Assembly: GCF_004564075.1 (NCBI RefSeq)
Contig: NZ_CP038256.1
Coordinates: 1,302,001 to 1,366,000 of the forward strand
Origin: Microbacterium sediminis
Lineage (GTDB): Bacteria > Actinomycetota > Actinomycetes > Actinomycetales > Microbacteriaceae
Direction of reading: 5' to 3'
Length of the DNA stretch: 64,000 bases
Below are positions 54,962 to 63,449 of this stretch, piece by piece. The first letter of the stretch is position 1. Each line of letters starts with the position of its first letter. Under the pieces are notes generated by a model. The model was not told the origin of the DNA. It saw only the letters and a list, made by a program, of their open reading frames with translations, and searched no databases. The position numbers and the translations under genes were made by a program.

Positions 54962-54997
54962 GCGCGAGACCCGAAGCGGACCGCGGTCCGGACCTGG

Positions 54998-55003
54998 TAG
55001 ACT
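54998..55003 (+). promoter_or_regulatory. Candidate -10 element of rpsD
   Basis: TAGACT, which would start RNA near 55010 and leave a 125-nt leader that contains a large hairpin. Confidence 0.55.
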
Positions 55004-55009
55004 GGATCG

Positions 55010-55135
55010 GCTCGAAATCCGAGCACAACCCTCTTCGCAAGTCCTCGGCGGCAGTTCGGCGTACGCCGCCATTGCGGGAGAAGAGGGCTGTACGCCCGTC
55101 GGTCCGCGAGAGTCGCGGCCACGTGAAAGGGAGTC
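55010..55135 (+). promoter_or_regulatory. Structured 5' leader of rpsD
   Basis: Nested complementarity: CCCTCTT (55029-55035) with AAGAGGG (55081-55087), CGCAA (55036-55040) with TTGCG (55072-55076), and GGCGGC (55047-55052) with GCCGCC (55065-55070), capping an internal CGGCGTACGCCG palindrome. The hairpin precedes the S4 start codon. S4 is a known autogenous regulator in other bacteria; that it acts here is inference. Not matched to a specific Rfam family by me. Confidence 0.7.
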
Positions 55136-55765
55136 ATGACCACCAAGTCCCAGGACCGCCGCAAGGTCCGCCTGTCGCGCGCGCTCGGCATCGCGCTCAC
55201 GCCGAAGGCCGCTCGCTACCTCGAGAAGCGTCCCTACGGCCCCGGCCCGCACGGCCGCACCAAGCGCAAGGCCGACAGCGACTACGCCGTCCGTCTGCGT
55301 GAGAAGCAGCGTCTGCGCGAGCAGTACGGCATCCGCGAGAAGCAGCTGCGCATCGCGTTCAACGAGGCCCGTCGCACCGACGGCCTGACGGGTGAGAACC
55401 TCGTCGAGCTGCTCGAGATGCGTCTCGACGCCCTCGTGCTGCGCTCGGGCTTCGCCCGCACGACCGCGCAGGCCCGCCAGTTCGTGGTGCACCGTCACAT
55501 CATGGTCGACGGCAAGATCGTCGACCGCCCGTCGTTCCGCGTGAAGCCCGGCCAGACGATCCACGTCAAGGAGCGCTCGGAGGGCACCGAGCCCTTCCAG
55601 GTCGCCGCCGCCGGTGGCCACGCCGAGGTCCTGCCCCCGGTTCCGGGCTACCTCGAGGTGGAGCTCGACAAGCTGCAGGCCAAGCTCGTGCGTCGCCCCA
55701 AGCGCGCCGAGGTGCCCGTCACCTGTGACGTGCAGCTCGTCGTCGAGTACTACGCGGCTCGCTAA
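55136..55765 (+). CDS. rpsD: 30S ribosomal protein S4
   Basis: Primary 16S-binding protein of 209 residues. Starts MTTKSQDRRKVRLSRALGIAL; KRPYGPGPHGRTKRKADSDYAVRLREKQRLREQYGI is the classical S4 stretch, followed by the S4 RNA-binding domain MRLDALVLRSGFARTTAQARQFVVHRHIMVDG. The zinc-binding Cys cluster of some S4 proteins is absent, as in the zinc-independent form. It is outside the alpha operon, alone with its own promoter and leader, a common actinobacterial arrangement. Ends at a hairpin terminator. Confidence 0.97.
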   Translation: MTTKSQDRRKVRLSRALGIALTPKAARYLEKRPYGPGPHGRTKRKADSDYAVRLREKQRLREQYGIREKQLRIAFNEARRTDGLTGENLVELLEMRLDALVLRSGFARTTAQARQFVVHRHIMVDGKIVDRPSFRVKPGQTIHVKERSEGTEPFQVAAAGGHAEVLPPVPGYLEVELDKLQAKLVRRPKRAEVPVTCDVQLVVEYYAAR

Positions 55766-55798
55766 GAGGCGCGGCTCGCTGATTCAGCGTCTGCATCG

Positions 55799-55826
55799 AA
55801 GGGCGCCGGAGAGATCCGGCGCCCTT
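55799..55826 (+). terminator. Terminator hairpin after rpsD
   Basis: AAGGGCGCCGGA (55799-55810), loop GAGA, TCCGGCGCCCTT (55815-55826): 12-bp perfect stem followed by CGTGTCT. Confidence 0.85.
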
Positions 55827-55868
55827 CGTGTCTATACGATGGATGACACAACCAGGAGGATGGGTGAC

Positions 55869-56057
55869 ATGAAGAACGTGCTGTGGTTCCTGCTCGGCAT
55901 CATCGGCGGCTTCGTCGCCGCCCACCTCATGAACAAGGACCCGCGCGGGCACGAGCTGCTCGGCGAGATCGACGCGCGTATCTCCGAGTTCACCGACCGC
56001 CTCGCCGACGCGTACCGCGAGGAAGAGGCACGGCTCGGCACCGACAAGGCCGAGTAA
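55869..56057 (+). CDS. Small membrane protein upstream of alaS
   Basis: A 62-residue protein: one hydrophobic span at the N-terminus (VLWFLLGIIGGFVAAHLMN), then a charged amphipathic helix LLGEIDARISEFTDRLADAYREEE with coiled-coil character. AGGAGG (55854-55859) lies 9 nt before ATG 55869; upstream ATGs at 55839 and 55860 have no correctly spaced site. TATACG at 55833-55838 is a candidate -10. Found in the same place in related genera; function unknown. Confidence 0.8.
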   Translation: MKNVLWFLLGIIGGFVAAHLMNKDPRGHELLGEIDARISEFTDRLADAYREEEARLGTDKAE

Positions 56058-56142
56058 CCCCCTCCCGCACCCCCGGCCGCCGTGCTCCGGCGGCGGGACC
56101 CGTACGCCTCCGCACGCACCAGCAAGGACGAAGCACCCCCAC

Positions 56143-58803
56143 ATGAAGACCGCGGACATCGCGAAGCGCTACCTCGACTACTTCGAGAAGAACGGCCACA
56201 CCATCGTCCCGTCCGCATCGCTCGTGAGCGATGACCCGTCGATCATGTTCACGATCGCGGGCATGGTGCCGTTCATCCCGTACCTCACGGGAGTGGTGCC
56301 CGCGCCGTATCCGTCGGCCGCCGATCTTCAGAAGTGCATCCGGACGAACGACATCGAGGAGGTCGGCAAGACCGCCCGCCACGGCACGTTCTTCCAGATG
56401 ATGGGCAACTGGTCGTTCGGCGACTACTTCAAGGAAGGCGCGATCGGCTACGCGTGGGAGCTGCTGACCACGAGCGAGGCCGACGGTGGCCTCGGCTTCG
56501 ACGAGAAGGATCTCTGGGTCACCGTCTACGAGGACGACGACGAAGCCGAGCACCTGTGGCAGAAGGTCGCGGGCCTGCCCAAGAGCCGCATCCAGCGCCT
56601 CGGTCGCGAGGACAACTACTGGACCACCGGCCAGCCCGGCCCGGCCGGCCCTTGCTCGGAGATCTACGTCGACCGCGGCCCCCGCTACGGCCGGGACGGC
56701 GGCCCCGCCGCCGACGACAACCGGTTCCTCGAGATCTGGAATCTCGTGTTCATGCAGTACGCGATCGACAACGTGCGCTCGAAGACCGAGTTCGACGTGG
56801 TCGGCGACCTGCCCAAGAAGAACATCGACACCGGCATGGGCCTCGAGCGCGTCGCGTTCATCAAGCAGGGCGTCGAGAACATGTACGAGACCGACCAGGT
56901 GCGTCCCGTGCTCGACCGCGCCAGCGAGATCAGCGGCAAGAAGTACGGCGCCGACGCCGGCGACGACGTGCGCTTCCGCGTGATCGCCGACCACGTGCGC
57001 TCGTCCCTCATGCTGCTCAGCGACGGCGTGACGCCGTCGAACGAGGGCCGCGGCTACATCCTGCGCCGCCTCATGCGCCGCACCGTCCGGTCGATGCGCC
57101 TGCTCGGCGTCGAGGAGGCCACGTTCCCCGAGCTGTTCGCCACGTCGCGCGACGCGATGAAGGCCGGCTACCCCGAGCTCGAGACCGACTGGGACCGCAT
57201 CTCGGCGTACGCGATCGCCGAGGAGGAGACCTTCCTGCGCACGCTCTCGAGCGGCTCGACGATCCTCGACACTGCCGTGAGCAAGGCGAAGGACGCCCGC
57301 AAGACAACGCTGGCGGGCGACCAGGCGTTCCTGCTGCACGACACCTACGGCTTCCCGATCGACCTCACCATGGAGATCGCCGAGGAGGCCGGCCTCGGCG
57401 TGGACCGCGAGGCGTTCGACGGCCTCATGCGCGAGCAGAAGCAGCGCGCCAAGGAGGACGCCAAGGCGCGAAAGCGCGCGATCGCCGACGTGGGCGTCTA
57501 CCGCGAGTTCCGCGCGAAGGGCGAGACGCTCTTCACCGGCTACAGCGATCTCGAGACCGAGTCGAGCGTGCTCGGCGTCATCGTGAACGGCGCCCCCGTG
57601 CAGAAGGCCGTGCAGGGCGAGATCGCCGAGGTGATCCTCGCCGAGACCGCGCTCTACGCGGAGTCGGGTGGTCAGGTCGCCGACAAGGGCACGATCGTCG
57701 GCCCCGGCTACGAGCTCGAGGTGCTCGACGTGCAGCGCCCGGTGCCCGGCCTCATCAGCCACACCGTCGAGGTGACCCGTGGCGAGGTCGGCGTGGGCGT
57801 GGCGGCCACCACCGTCGTCGACGCCGTCAACCGCCGCGCCGCCCAGCAGGCGCACTCGGCGACGCACCTCGTGCACGCCGCGCTGCGCGACACGCTCGGC
57901 AAGGGCGCGACGCAGGCGGGCTCGCTCAACCGCGCCGGCTACCTGCGCTTCGATTTCTCGTGGGGCCAGGCGCTCTCGGACGCCACCAAGAGCGAGATCG
58001 AGGAGATCGCCAACAACGCGGTCCGCGACAACCTCGAGGTCACCACGCAGGTGCTCTCGCTCGACGAGGCGAAGGCCGCCGGCGCGATGGCGCTGTTCGG
58101 GGAGAAGTACGGCGAGACCGTGCGCATGGTCGACATCGGCGGCCCGTGGTCGCGCGAGCTCTGCGGTGGCACGCACGTGTCCACGAGCTCCGAGATCGGC
58201 ATCATCTCGCTGATCGGCGAGTCGTCGGTCGGCGCGTCGAACCGCCGCGTCGAGGCGCTCGTCGGCCAGGACGCGTTCCGCGAGCTCACCCGCGAGCGCG
58301 CGCTCGTGGCCGAGCTCACCGGGGCGCTGAAGACGCCGAAGGACCAGCTGGCCGCGCGGATCGCCGAGCTCACGGCCAACCTCAAGGCCGCCGAGAAGCG
58401 CATCGCCCAGTTCGAGGCGCAGGTGCTGCAGCAGCGGGTGCCCGAGCTCGTCGCGACGGCCGCCCGCGCCGGTCGGGTCACGCTCGTGGCCGCGGGCGTC
58501 GGCTCGGTCGGCTCGGCCGATGACGTGCGCAGCCTCGTCATGCAGGTGCGCGAGCGGCTCGGCAGCGAGCCCGCCGTCGTGGCCCTCGCGGGCGAGGCGA
58601 ACGGCCGCCCGGTCGTGGTCATCGCCACCAACGAGGCGGCGCGCGGGGCCGGTGCGAAGGCGGGCGCCCTCGTGCGCACGGCCTCGACCGTGCTCGGCGG
58701 CGGAGGGGGCGGCAAGGACGACCTCGCGCAGGGCGGCGGTCAGGACGCCTCGGCGATCCCGGCCGCGCTCGACGCCGTCCGCACCGCGGTGGAGGCGCTC
58801 TGA
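56143..58803 (+). CDS. alaS: Alanyl-tRNA synthetase
   Basis: Charges tRNA-Ala, 886 residues. Class II core: MKTADIAKRYLDYFEKNGHTIVPSASLVSDDPSIMFTIAGMVPF in parts, FFQMMGNWSFGDYFKEGAI, and the motif 3 region GMGLERVAFIKQGV. Editing domain with the HxxxH site in QQAHSATHLVHAAL near residue 570 and CGGTHV near residue 675, so mischarged Ser/Gly clearance is expected. C-terminal DHHA1 domain (RVTLVAAGVGSVGSADDVRSL) ends the protein. Followed 2 nt later by ruvX in the same run. Confidence 0.98.
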   Translation: MKTADIAKRYLDYFEKNGHTIVPSASLVSDDPSIMFTIAGMVPFIPYLTGVVPAPYPSAADLQKCIRTNDIEEVGKTARHGTFFQMMGNWSFGDYFKEGAIGYAWELLTTSEADGGLGFDEKDLWVTVYEDDDEAEHLWQKVAGLPKSRIQRLGREDNYWTTGQPGPAGPCSEIYVDRGPRYGRDGGPAADDNRFLEIWNLVFMQYAIDNVRSKTEFDVVGDLPKKNIDTGMGLERVAFIKQGVENMYETDQVRPVLDRASEISGKKYGADAGDDVRFRVIADHVRSSLMLLSDGVTPSNEGRGYILRRLMRRTVRSMRLLGVEEATFPELFATSRDAMKAGYPELETDWDRISAYAIAEEETFLRTLSSGSTILDTAVSKAKDARKTTLAGDQAFLLHDTYGFPIDLTMEIAEEAGLGVDREAFDGLMREQKQRAKEDAKARKRAIADVGVYREFRAKGETLFTGYSDLETESSVLGVIVNGAPVQKAVQGEIAEVILAETALYAESGGQVADKGTIVGPGYELEVLDVQRPVPGLISHTVEVTRGEVGVGVAATTVVDAVNRRAAQQAHSATHLVHAALRDTLGKGATQAGSLNRAGYLRFDFSWGQALSDATKSEIEEIANNAVRDNLEVTTQVLSLDEAKAAGAMALFGEKYGETVRMVDIGGPWSRELCGGTHVSTSSEIGIISLIGESSVGASNRRVEALVGQDAFRELTRERALVAELTGALKTPKDQLAARIAELTANLKAAEKRIAQFEAQVLQQRVPELVATAARAGRVTLVAAGVGSVGSADDVRSLVMQVRERLGSEPAVVALAGEANGRPVVVIATNEAARGAGAKAGALVRTASTVLGGGGGGKDDLAQGGGQDASAIPAALDAVRTAVEAL

Positions 58804-58805
58804 GC

Positions 58806-59273
58806 GTGGCGGAGTTCCGCCGCGGCGTGCGCCTCGGGATCGACGTGGGGCGCGCCCGCGTCGGCGTGGCGCGGTGCGACCCTGACGGTATGCTCGCCGT
58901 CCCCGTCGAGACAGTGCCCCGCTCGGACGAGTCGATCGCGCGGATCCTCGCGATCGCGGCGGAGTACGAGCCGCTCGAGTACGTCGTGGGGCTACCGCTC
59001 AACCTGCGCGGCGAGGACACGCCGTCCACGGCCGATGCGCGCGCGTTCGCCGCAGAGCTCGCGGCCCGCGCCGGGGCGCCCGTGCGGCTGGTCGACGAGC
59101 GCCTGAGCACCGTGACGGCGCACGCGGCCCTGCGCCAGTCCGGGCGGAGCCAGAAGGGTTCTCGTAGCATGGTGGATCAGGTCGCCGCCGTGGTGCTCTT
59201 GCAGCATGCCGTCGACAGCGAGAAGCGCACCGGTAGCCCCGCCGGTGAGCTCGTACCGCTCGATCAGGAGTAG
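58806..59273 (+). CDS. ruvX: Holliday junction resolvase RuvX (YqgF family)
   Basis: RNase-H-fold nuclease of 155 residues, implicated in pre-16S rRNA 5' maturation and junction resolution. LGIDVGRARVGVARCDPDG carries the first catalytic Asp; VVGLPLNLRGEDTPSTADARAFA the middle; and VDERLSTVTAHAALR with the conserved DERL. GTG start 58806. Sits between alaS and mltG, the standard actinobacterial alaS-ruvX-mltG-aroE order. Confidence 0.96.
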   Translation: MAEFRRGVRLGIDVGRARVGVARCDPDGMLAVPVETVPRSDESIARILAIAAEYEPLEYVVGLPLNLRGEDTPSTADARAFAAELAARAGAPVRLVDERLSTVTAHAALRQSGRSQKGSRSMVDQVAAVVLLQHAVDSEKRTGSPAGELVPLDQE

Positions 59274-59280
59274 AGCCCGC

Positions 59281-60858
59281 ATGCCCGAGACGCCCGACCC
59301 GGACGCCGCTCAGACCCCGCTGTCCCGCCGCGCCCTGCGCGCCGCCCGAGCCCGCGGGGAGGCGCCGGCGCCTCAGGCCCCGGGCGAGGAGGCCACGCCG
59401 GTCGCGGCGAGCGAGCCGACCGCCGCGCCCGAGCCCGCCTCGGAGCCGGCACCGGCCGCGCCCGAGCCGGCCGCGGCCGAGTCCGCCGCGCCCACGCCGG
59501 CGCCCGAGCCCGAGCCGGAGGCCACCGCCCCGGAGCCGGCGACTTCGGCGGAGCCCCAGGCCACGGCGCCGATCGCCGCGACCCCCGACCAGGCCGGTGC
59601 GCTGAGCTGGCTGCGCGACGCGTCGGCCGACGACGCCGAGCGCGGGGGCGACGCCCCGGAGCCGGCCACGCGCTCGACCCTCGCCGACGCCGCCGCGGGC
59701 GACGCCCCCGGGCGCGGCGAGGCCAGCGGCTCGCTCGACGACCTCTTCGGCTCCTCCGCGACGCCGCCGAAGAAGCGCCGCGGATCCGGCTGCCTCATCG
59801 CCTTCGTCATCGTGCTGGCCCTCGTGGGCGGCGTGGTGGCCGGCGGTGTGTGGGCCTGGAACACCTACGGCGAGCGGATCATGGAGCAGCTCGGCCTCGA
59901 TGGCCCGTCCGACTACGAACCGGGCGAGGCTACCGGCGAGGCGCTCCTGACGATCGAGGAGGGCGACACCGGATCGTCCATCTCGCCCAAGCTGTACGAG
60001 GCGGGCGTGACGCTCGAGCCGGACTCGTTCTACGACTACCTCGTCGAGAACGCCCAGGCGCCCACGTTCTACCCCGGCACCTACCGGCTGCAGCAGAAGA
60101 TGACGTCCGAGGCGGCCCTGGCCGCGCTGGAGGACCCGGCCAACAAGCTCGAGAACACGGCGCAGCTGCGCGAGGGGCTCACGGTCGAGCAGAGCCTGCC
60201 GATCCTCGCCGAGGGCATCGGCCTGCCGCTCGAGGAGTTCGAGGCGGCCGTCGCCGACCCGTCGGTGTACGGCGTGCAGGCCGACTCTCTCGAGGGGTGG
60301 CTGTTCCCGGCGACCTACACGTTCGAGCCGGACACGTCGGCGCAGGACGTCATCCGCACCCTCGTGAACCGCACGATCGAGTCCCTCGACAGCGCGGGCG
60401 TCCCCGAGGGGGACCGCCACCGGATCCTGACGATCGCCTCGATCATCCAGCGCGAGGGCCGTTTCGAGGACGACTTCTACAAGGTCTCGCGCGTGATTCA
60501 GAACCGCCTGGACCCCGCCAACCCCGAGACCTCCGGGCTGCTGCAGATGGACTCGACCGCGCAGTACGGCGTGGGCGAGATGCACGAGGGCGAGGTGTGG
60601 AGCTCCGAGGAGGCGCTCACCGACGACAACCCGTGGAACACGTACGTGCACCCCGGCCTGCCGATCGGCCCCATCGCCAACCCCGGCGATCTCGCGATCG
60701 ACGCGGCGATGCACCCCGCCGACGGCCCGTGGCTGTACTTCACGGCCGTCAACCTCGATCCCGGCGAGTCGAAGTTCAGCGAGACGCTCGCCGAGCACGA
60801 GCAGGGCGTGGCCGAGCTGCGCGAGTGGTGCGCCGCGAACCCCGACTACGGATGCTGA
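59281..60858 (+). CDS. mltG: Endolytic transglycosylase MltG
   Basis: Cleaves nascent glycan strands in peptidoglycan synthesis. The 525-residue protein has an unusually long cytoplasmic Ala/Pro/Glu-rich region (residues 1-165), one membrane span GCLIAFVIVLALVGGVVAG near residue 170, a LysM-like and then the YceG domain with ILTIASIIQREGRFEDDFYKVSRVIQNRL (catalytic Glu in IQREG), MDSTAQYGVGE and NTYVHPGLPIGPIANPGDLAIDAA in two parts. The start ATG 59281 is chosen for position after ruvX. The aroE ATG overlaps its 3' end. Confidence 0.95.
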   Translation: MPETPDPDAAQTPLSRRALRAARARGEAPAPQAPGEEATPVAASEPTAAPEPASEPAPAAPEPAAAESAAPTPAPEPEPEATAPEPATSAEPQATAPIAATPDQAGALSWLRDASADDAERGGDAPEPATRSTLADAAAGDAPGRGEASGSLDDLFGSSATPPKKRRGSGCLIAFVIVLALVGGVVAGGVWAWNTYGERIMEQLGLDGPSDYEPGEATGEALLTIEEGDTGSSISPKLYEAGVTLEPDSFYDYLVENAQAPTFYPGTYRLQQKMTSEAALAALEDPANKLENTAQLREGLTVEQSLPILAEGIGLPLEEFEAAVADPSVYGVQADSLEGWLFPATYTFEPDTSAQDVIRTLVNRTIESLDSAGVPEGDRHRILTIASIIQREGRFEDDFYKVSRVIQNRLDPANPETSGLLQMDSTAQYGVGEMHEGEVWSSEEALTDDNPWNTYVHPGLPIGPIANPGDLAIDAAMHPADGPWLYFTAVNLDPGESKFSETLAEHEQGVAELREWCAANPDYGC

Positions 60859-61676
60859 GCGGCACGCGGCTGGAGGTCTGGGGCGACCCGATCGCGCACA
60901 GCCGGTCGCCGCAGCTGCACCGGGCGGCCTACCGCGCGCTCGGGCTCGACTGGGGCTTCGAGCGGCGCCGCGTGAGCGCCGACGCGTTCGATGCCGAGCT
61001 CGCGGCGCTCGATCCGGCGGTGCGCGGGCTCGCGGTCACGATGCCCGGCAAGGAGCGCGCGTTCGCGGCCGCCGCGTGGCGTGATCGCCGCGCCGAGCTC
61101 ACGGGCGCGGTCAACACGCTGCTGCGGTCGGCCGACGGCGGCCCGCGCGGATGGAACACCGACGTGGGCGGCATCATCCTGGCGTTGCGCGAGGCGCGAC
61201 TGGAGGCGGCGCGCGACGTGCGGATCCTCGGTGCCGGCTCCACGGCGGCCTCGGCGCTCGTGGCGCTCGGGGAGCTGGGCGCCGAGCGCGTCACGGTGAT
61301 CGCGCGGCGCCCCGAGCGCGCTGCGGGCCTGGTGGCGCTGGGGGAGCGGATCGGCGTGCGCGTCGCCGCGGCGTCGTTCGACGATGCCGGCGGCGCGGCG
61401 GAGCTCACGATCGCCACCCTCCCCGGCGGCACGGCGCTGCCGCCCGCCCAGCTCGATCGGATCGCCGGCACCGGTGGGCCGCTGTTCGACGTGGCGTACA
61501 GCCCGTGGCCGTCCTCGCTCGCCGAGCGCTGGGAGGCCCCGGCGGTCGCCGGTCTCGGCATGCTGCTGCACCAGGCCGTGCTGCAGGTGCGCGTGTTCAC
61601 CACGGGCGACGTCGACCGCCCGCTGCCGGACGAGGAGGCCGTCGTCCGGGCGATGCGCGCGGCCATGGGAGACTAG
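60852..61676 (+). CDS. aroE: Shikimate dehydrogenase
   Basis: Reduces 3-dehydroshikimate with NADPH, the fourth aromatic pathway step. The 274-residue protein begins [28 protein letters not shown], has the substrate site VTMPGKE with the catalytic Lys, [23 protein letters not shown], and the NADP loop [23 protein letters not shown], ending [21 protein letters not shown]. ATG 60852 lies inside the mltG stop region (7-bp overlap), so mltG-aroE are coupled; aroC follows after 5 nt. Confidence 0.96.
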   Translation: MLSGTRLEVWGDPIAHSRSPQLHRAAYRALGLDWGFERRRVSADAFDAELAALDPAVRGLAVTMPGKERAFAAAAWRDRRAELTGAVNTLLRSADGGPRGWNTDVGGIILALREARLEAARDVRILGAGSTAASALVALGELGAERVTVIARRPERAAGLVALGERIGVRVAAASFDDAGGAAELTIATLPGGTALPPAQLDRIAGTGGPLFDVAYSPWPSSLAERWEAPAVAGLGMLLHQAVLQVRVFTTGDVDRPLPDEEAVVRAMRAAMGD

Positions 61677-61681
61677 GCAGC

Positions 61682-62899
61682 ATGCTCCGCGTGCTCACGG
61701 CCGGCGAATCGCACGGCCCCGAACTCATCGCCGTCATGGAGGGCCTGCCCGCCGGGGTGCCCCTCCTCGCCGAGCAGATCCAGGCGGATCTGAAGCGCCG
61801 CACGCTCGGGTATGGGCGCGGATCGCGCCAGAAGTTCGAGCAGGACGAGCTGACCATCTCGACCGGCGTGGTGCACGGACGCACGCTCGGCAGCCCCATC
61901 GCGTTGCGCATCGGCAACACCGAGTGGCCCAAGTGGACCGAGGTCATGAACGCGGCCCCCACCGAGCTCACCGAGCGCTCGCGCGGTCGCGGCGCGCCGC
62001 TCACGCGCCCGCGCCCCGGCCACGCCGACCTCGTCGGCATGCAGAAGTACGGCTTCGACGAGGCGCGCCCCGTACTCGAGCGGGCCAGTGCCCGCGAGAC
62101 GGCCGCGCGCGTCGCGCTCGGCGCCGTCGCCCGCGCGTTCCTGGCCGAGCTGGGCATCCGCCTCGTCAGCCACACCCTCTCGATCGGCCCCGTGCGGGTG
62201 CCCGACGGCGCCCCGCTGCCCACGCCCGACGACGTGGACGCCCTCGACGCCGATCCGCTGCGCTGCTTCGACCCCGCCACGAGCGAGGCGATGGTGGCCG
62301 AGGTGGACGACGCGCGCAAGGCCGGCGACACGCTGGGCGGGATCGTCGAGGTGCTCGCCTACGGGCTGCCGCCGGGACTGGGCTCGCACGTGCACTGGGA
62401 CCGCCGCCTCGACGGCAAACTCGCCCAGGCCCTCATGAGCATTCAGGCGATCAAGGGCGTGGAGGTCGGCGACGGCTTCCTCACCACCACGCGCCGCGGA
62501 TCGCGCGCCCACGACGAGCTGTTCCTCACCGACGACGGCATCGCGCGCGCCAGCGGCCGCGCGGGCGGCACCGAGGGCGGCATGTCCACCGGCACGCCGC
62601 TGCGCGTGCGCGCCGGGATGAAGCCGATCGCGACCGTCCCCAAGGCGCTGCGCACGATCGACGTCGCGTCCGGCGAGGACGCCTCGGCGCACCACCAGCG
62701 CTCCGACGTGTGCGCCGTGCCGGCCGCCGGCGTCGTCGCGGAGGCCATGGTCGCCCTCGTGCTGGCCGACGTCGTGCTCGAGAAGTTCGGCGGCGACTCC
62801 GTGGCAGAGACGCGCCGCAACCTCGAGTCGTACCTCGCGTCGATCCCCGCGAACCTGCGGACGAACGACGTGGACACGTTCGGCGATGACCTCGTCTGA
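61682..62899 (+). CDS. aroC: Chorismate synthase
   Basis: Makes chorismate from EPSP using reduced FMN. The 405-residue protein has the signature [20 protein letters not shown] at the N-terminus, [60 protein letters not shown] in parts, and the third signature [18 protein letters not shown] 61682, with aroK beginning 14 bp inside its end. An actinobacterial insertion is compatible with the length. Confidence 0.97.
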   Translation: MLRVLTAGESHGPELIAVMEGLPAGVPLLAEQIQADLKRRTLGYGRGSRQKFEQDELTISTGVVHGRTLGSPIALRIGNTEWPKWTEVMNAAPTELTERSRGRGAPLTRPRPGHADLVGMQKYGFDEARPVLERASARETAARVALGAVARAFLAELGIRLVSHTLSIGPVRVPDGAPLPTPDDVDALDADPLRCFDPATSEAMVAEVDDARKAGDTLGGIVEVLAYGLPPGLGSHVHWDRRLDGKLAQALMSIQAIKGVEVGDGFLTTTRRGSRAHDELFLTDDGIARASGRAGGTEGGMSTGTPLRVRAGMKPIATVPKALRTIDVASGEDASAHHQRSDVCAVPAAGVVAEAMVALVLADVVLEKFGGDSVAETRRNLESYLASIPANLRTNDVDTFGDDLV

Positions 62900-63449
62900 G
62901 CCGTCGGGGCGCCCCGCCCTCGTGCTCATCGGGCCCATGGGGGCCGGCAAGACGAGCATCGGCCGCCGCGTCGCCCGCGCGCTCGGGCTGCCGTTCCGCG
63001 ACACCGACAGCGAGATCGTCAAGGAGCACGGGCCGATCCCGGAGATCTTCGAGCGCCTGGGCGAGCCGGCCTTCCGCGCCATCGAGCACGACACGGTGCG
63101 TCGGGTGATCGGCGAGGGCGGCATCATCGCGCTCGGCGGCGGCGCGCCGATGCACCCCGACACCCGCGCGGCGCTGCGCGGCACCCCCGTGGTGCTGCTG
63201 ACGGTGGCCGAGCACGTGATCGCGGCCCGCATCCGGGGGCAGAAGCGCCCCCTGCTCAACCGCGACGACCGCGATCCGGTCGCGGAGTGGACGCGGATCC
63301 GCGACGAGCGCATGCCGGTGTACGAATCGGTCTCGAGCGTCGTGTTCGACACGTCCTCGGGCCCCATGCAGGGCGTCGTCGACCGCATCGTCGCCTGGGC
63401 GCGCGCCGAGGCGATCGCGCCGCAGACTCAGGAGGATCAGGATGACTGA
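62886..63449 (+). CDS. aroK: Shikimate kinase
   Basis: Phosphorylates shikimate. The 187-residue protein has P-loop [17 protein letters not shown], the shikimate-binding [11 protein letters not shown] (two Asp and Lys), the R of FRAIEHDTV, the GGGAPMHP motif and the lid region [19 protein letters not shown]. The N-terminus is slightly long. It overlaps aroC by 14 bp and aroB by 8 bp, indicating a single translated operon. Confidence 0.96.
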   Translation: MTSSEPSGRPALVLIGPMGAGKTSIGRRVARALGLPFRDTDSEIVKEHGPIPEIFERLGEPAFRAIEHDTVRRVIGEGGIIALGGGAPMHPDTRAALRGTPVVLLTVAEHVIAARIRGQKRPLLNRDDRDPVAEWTRIRDERMPVYESVSSVVFDTSSGPMQGVVDRIVAWARAEAIAPQTQEDQDD

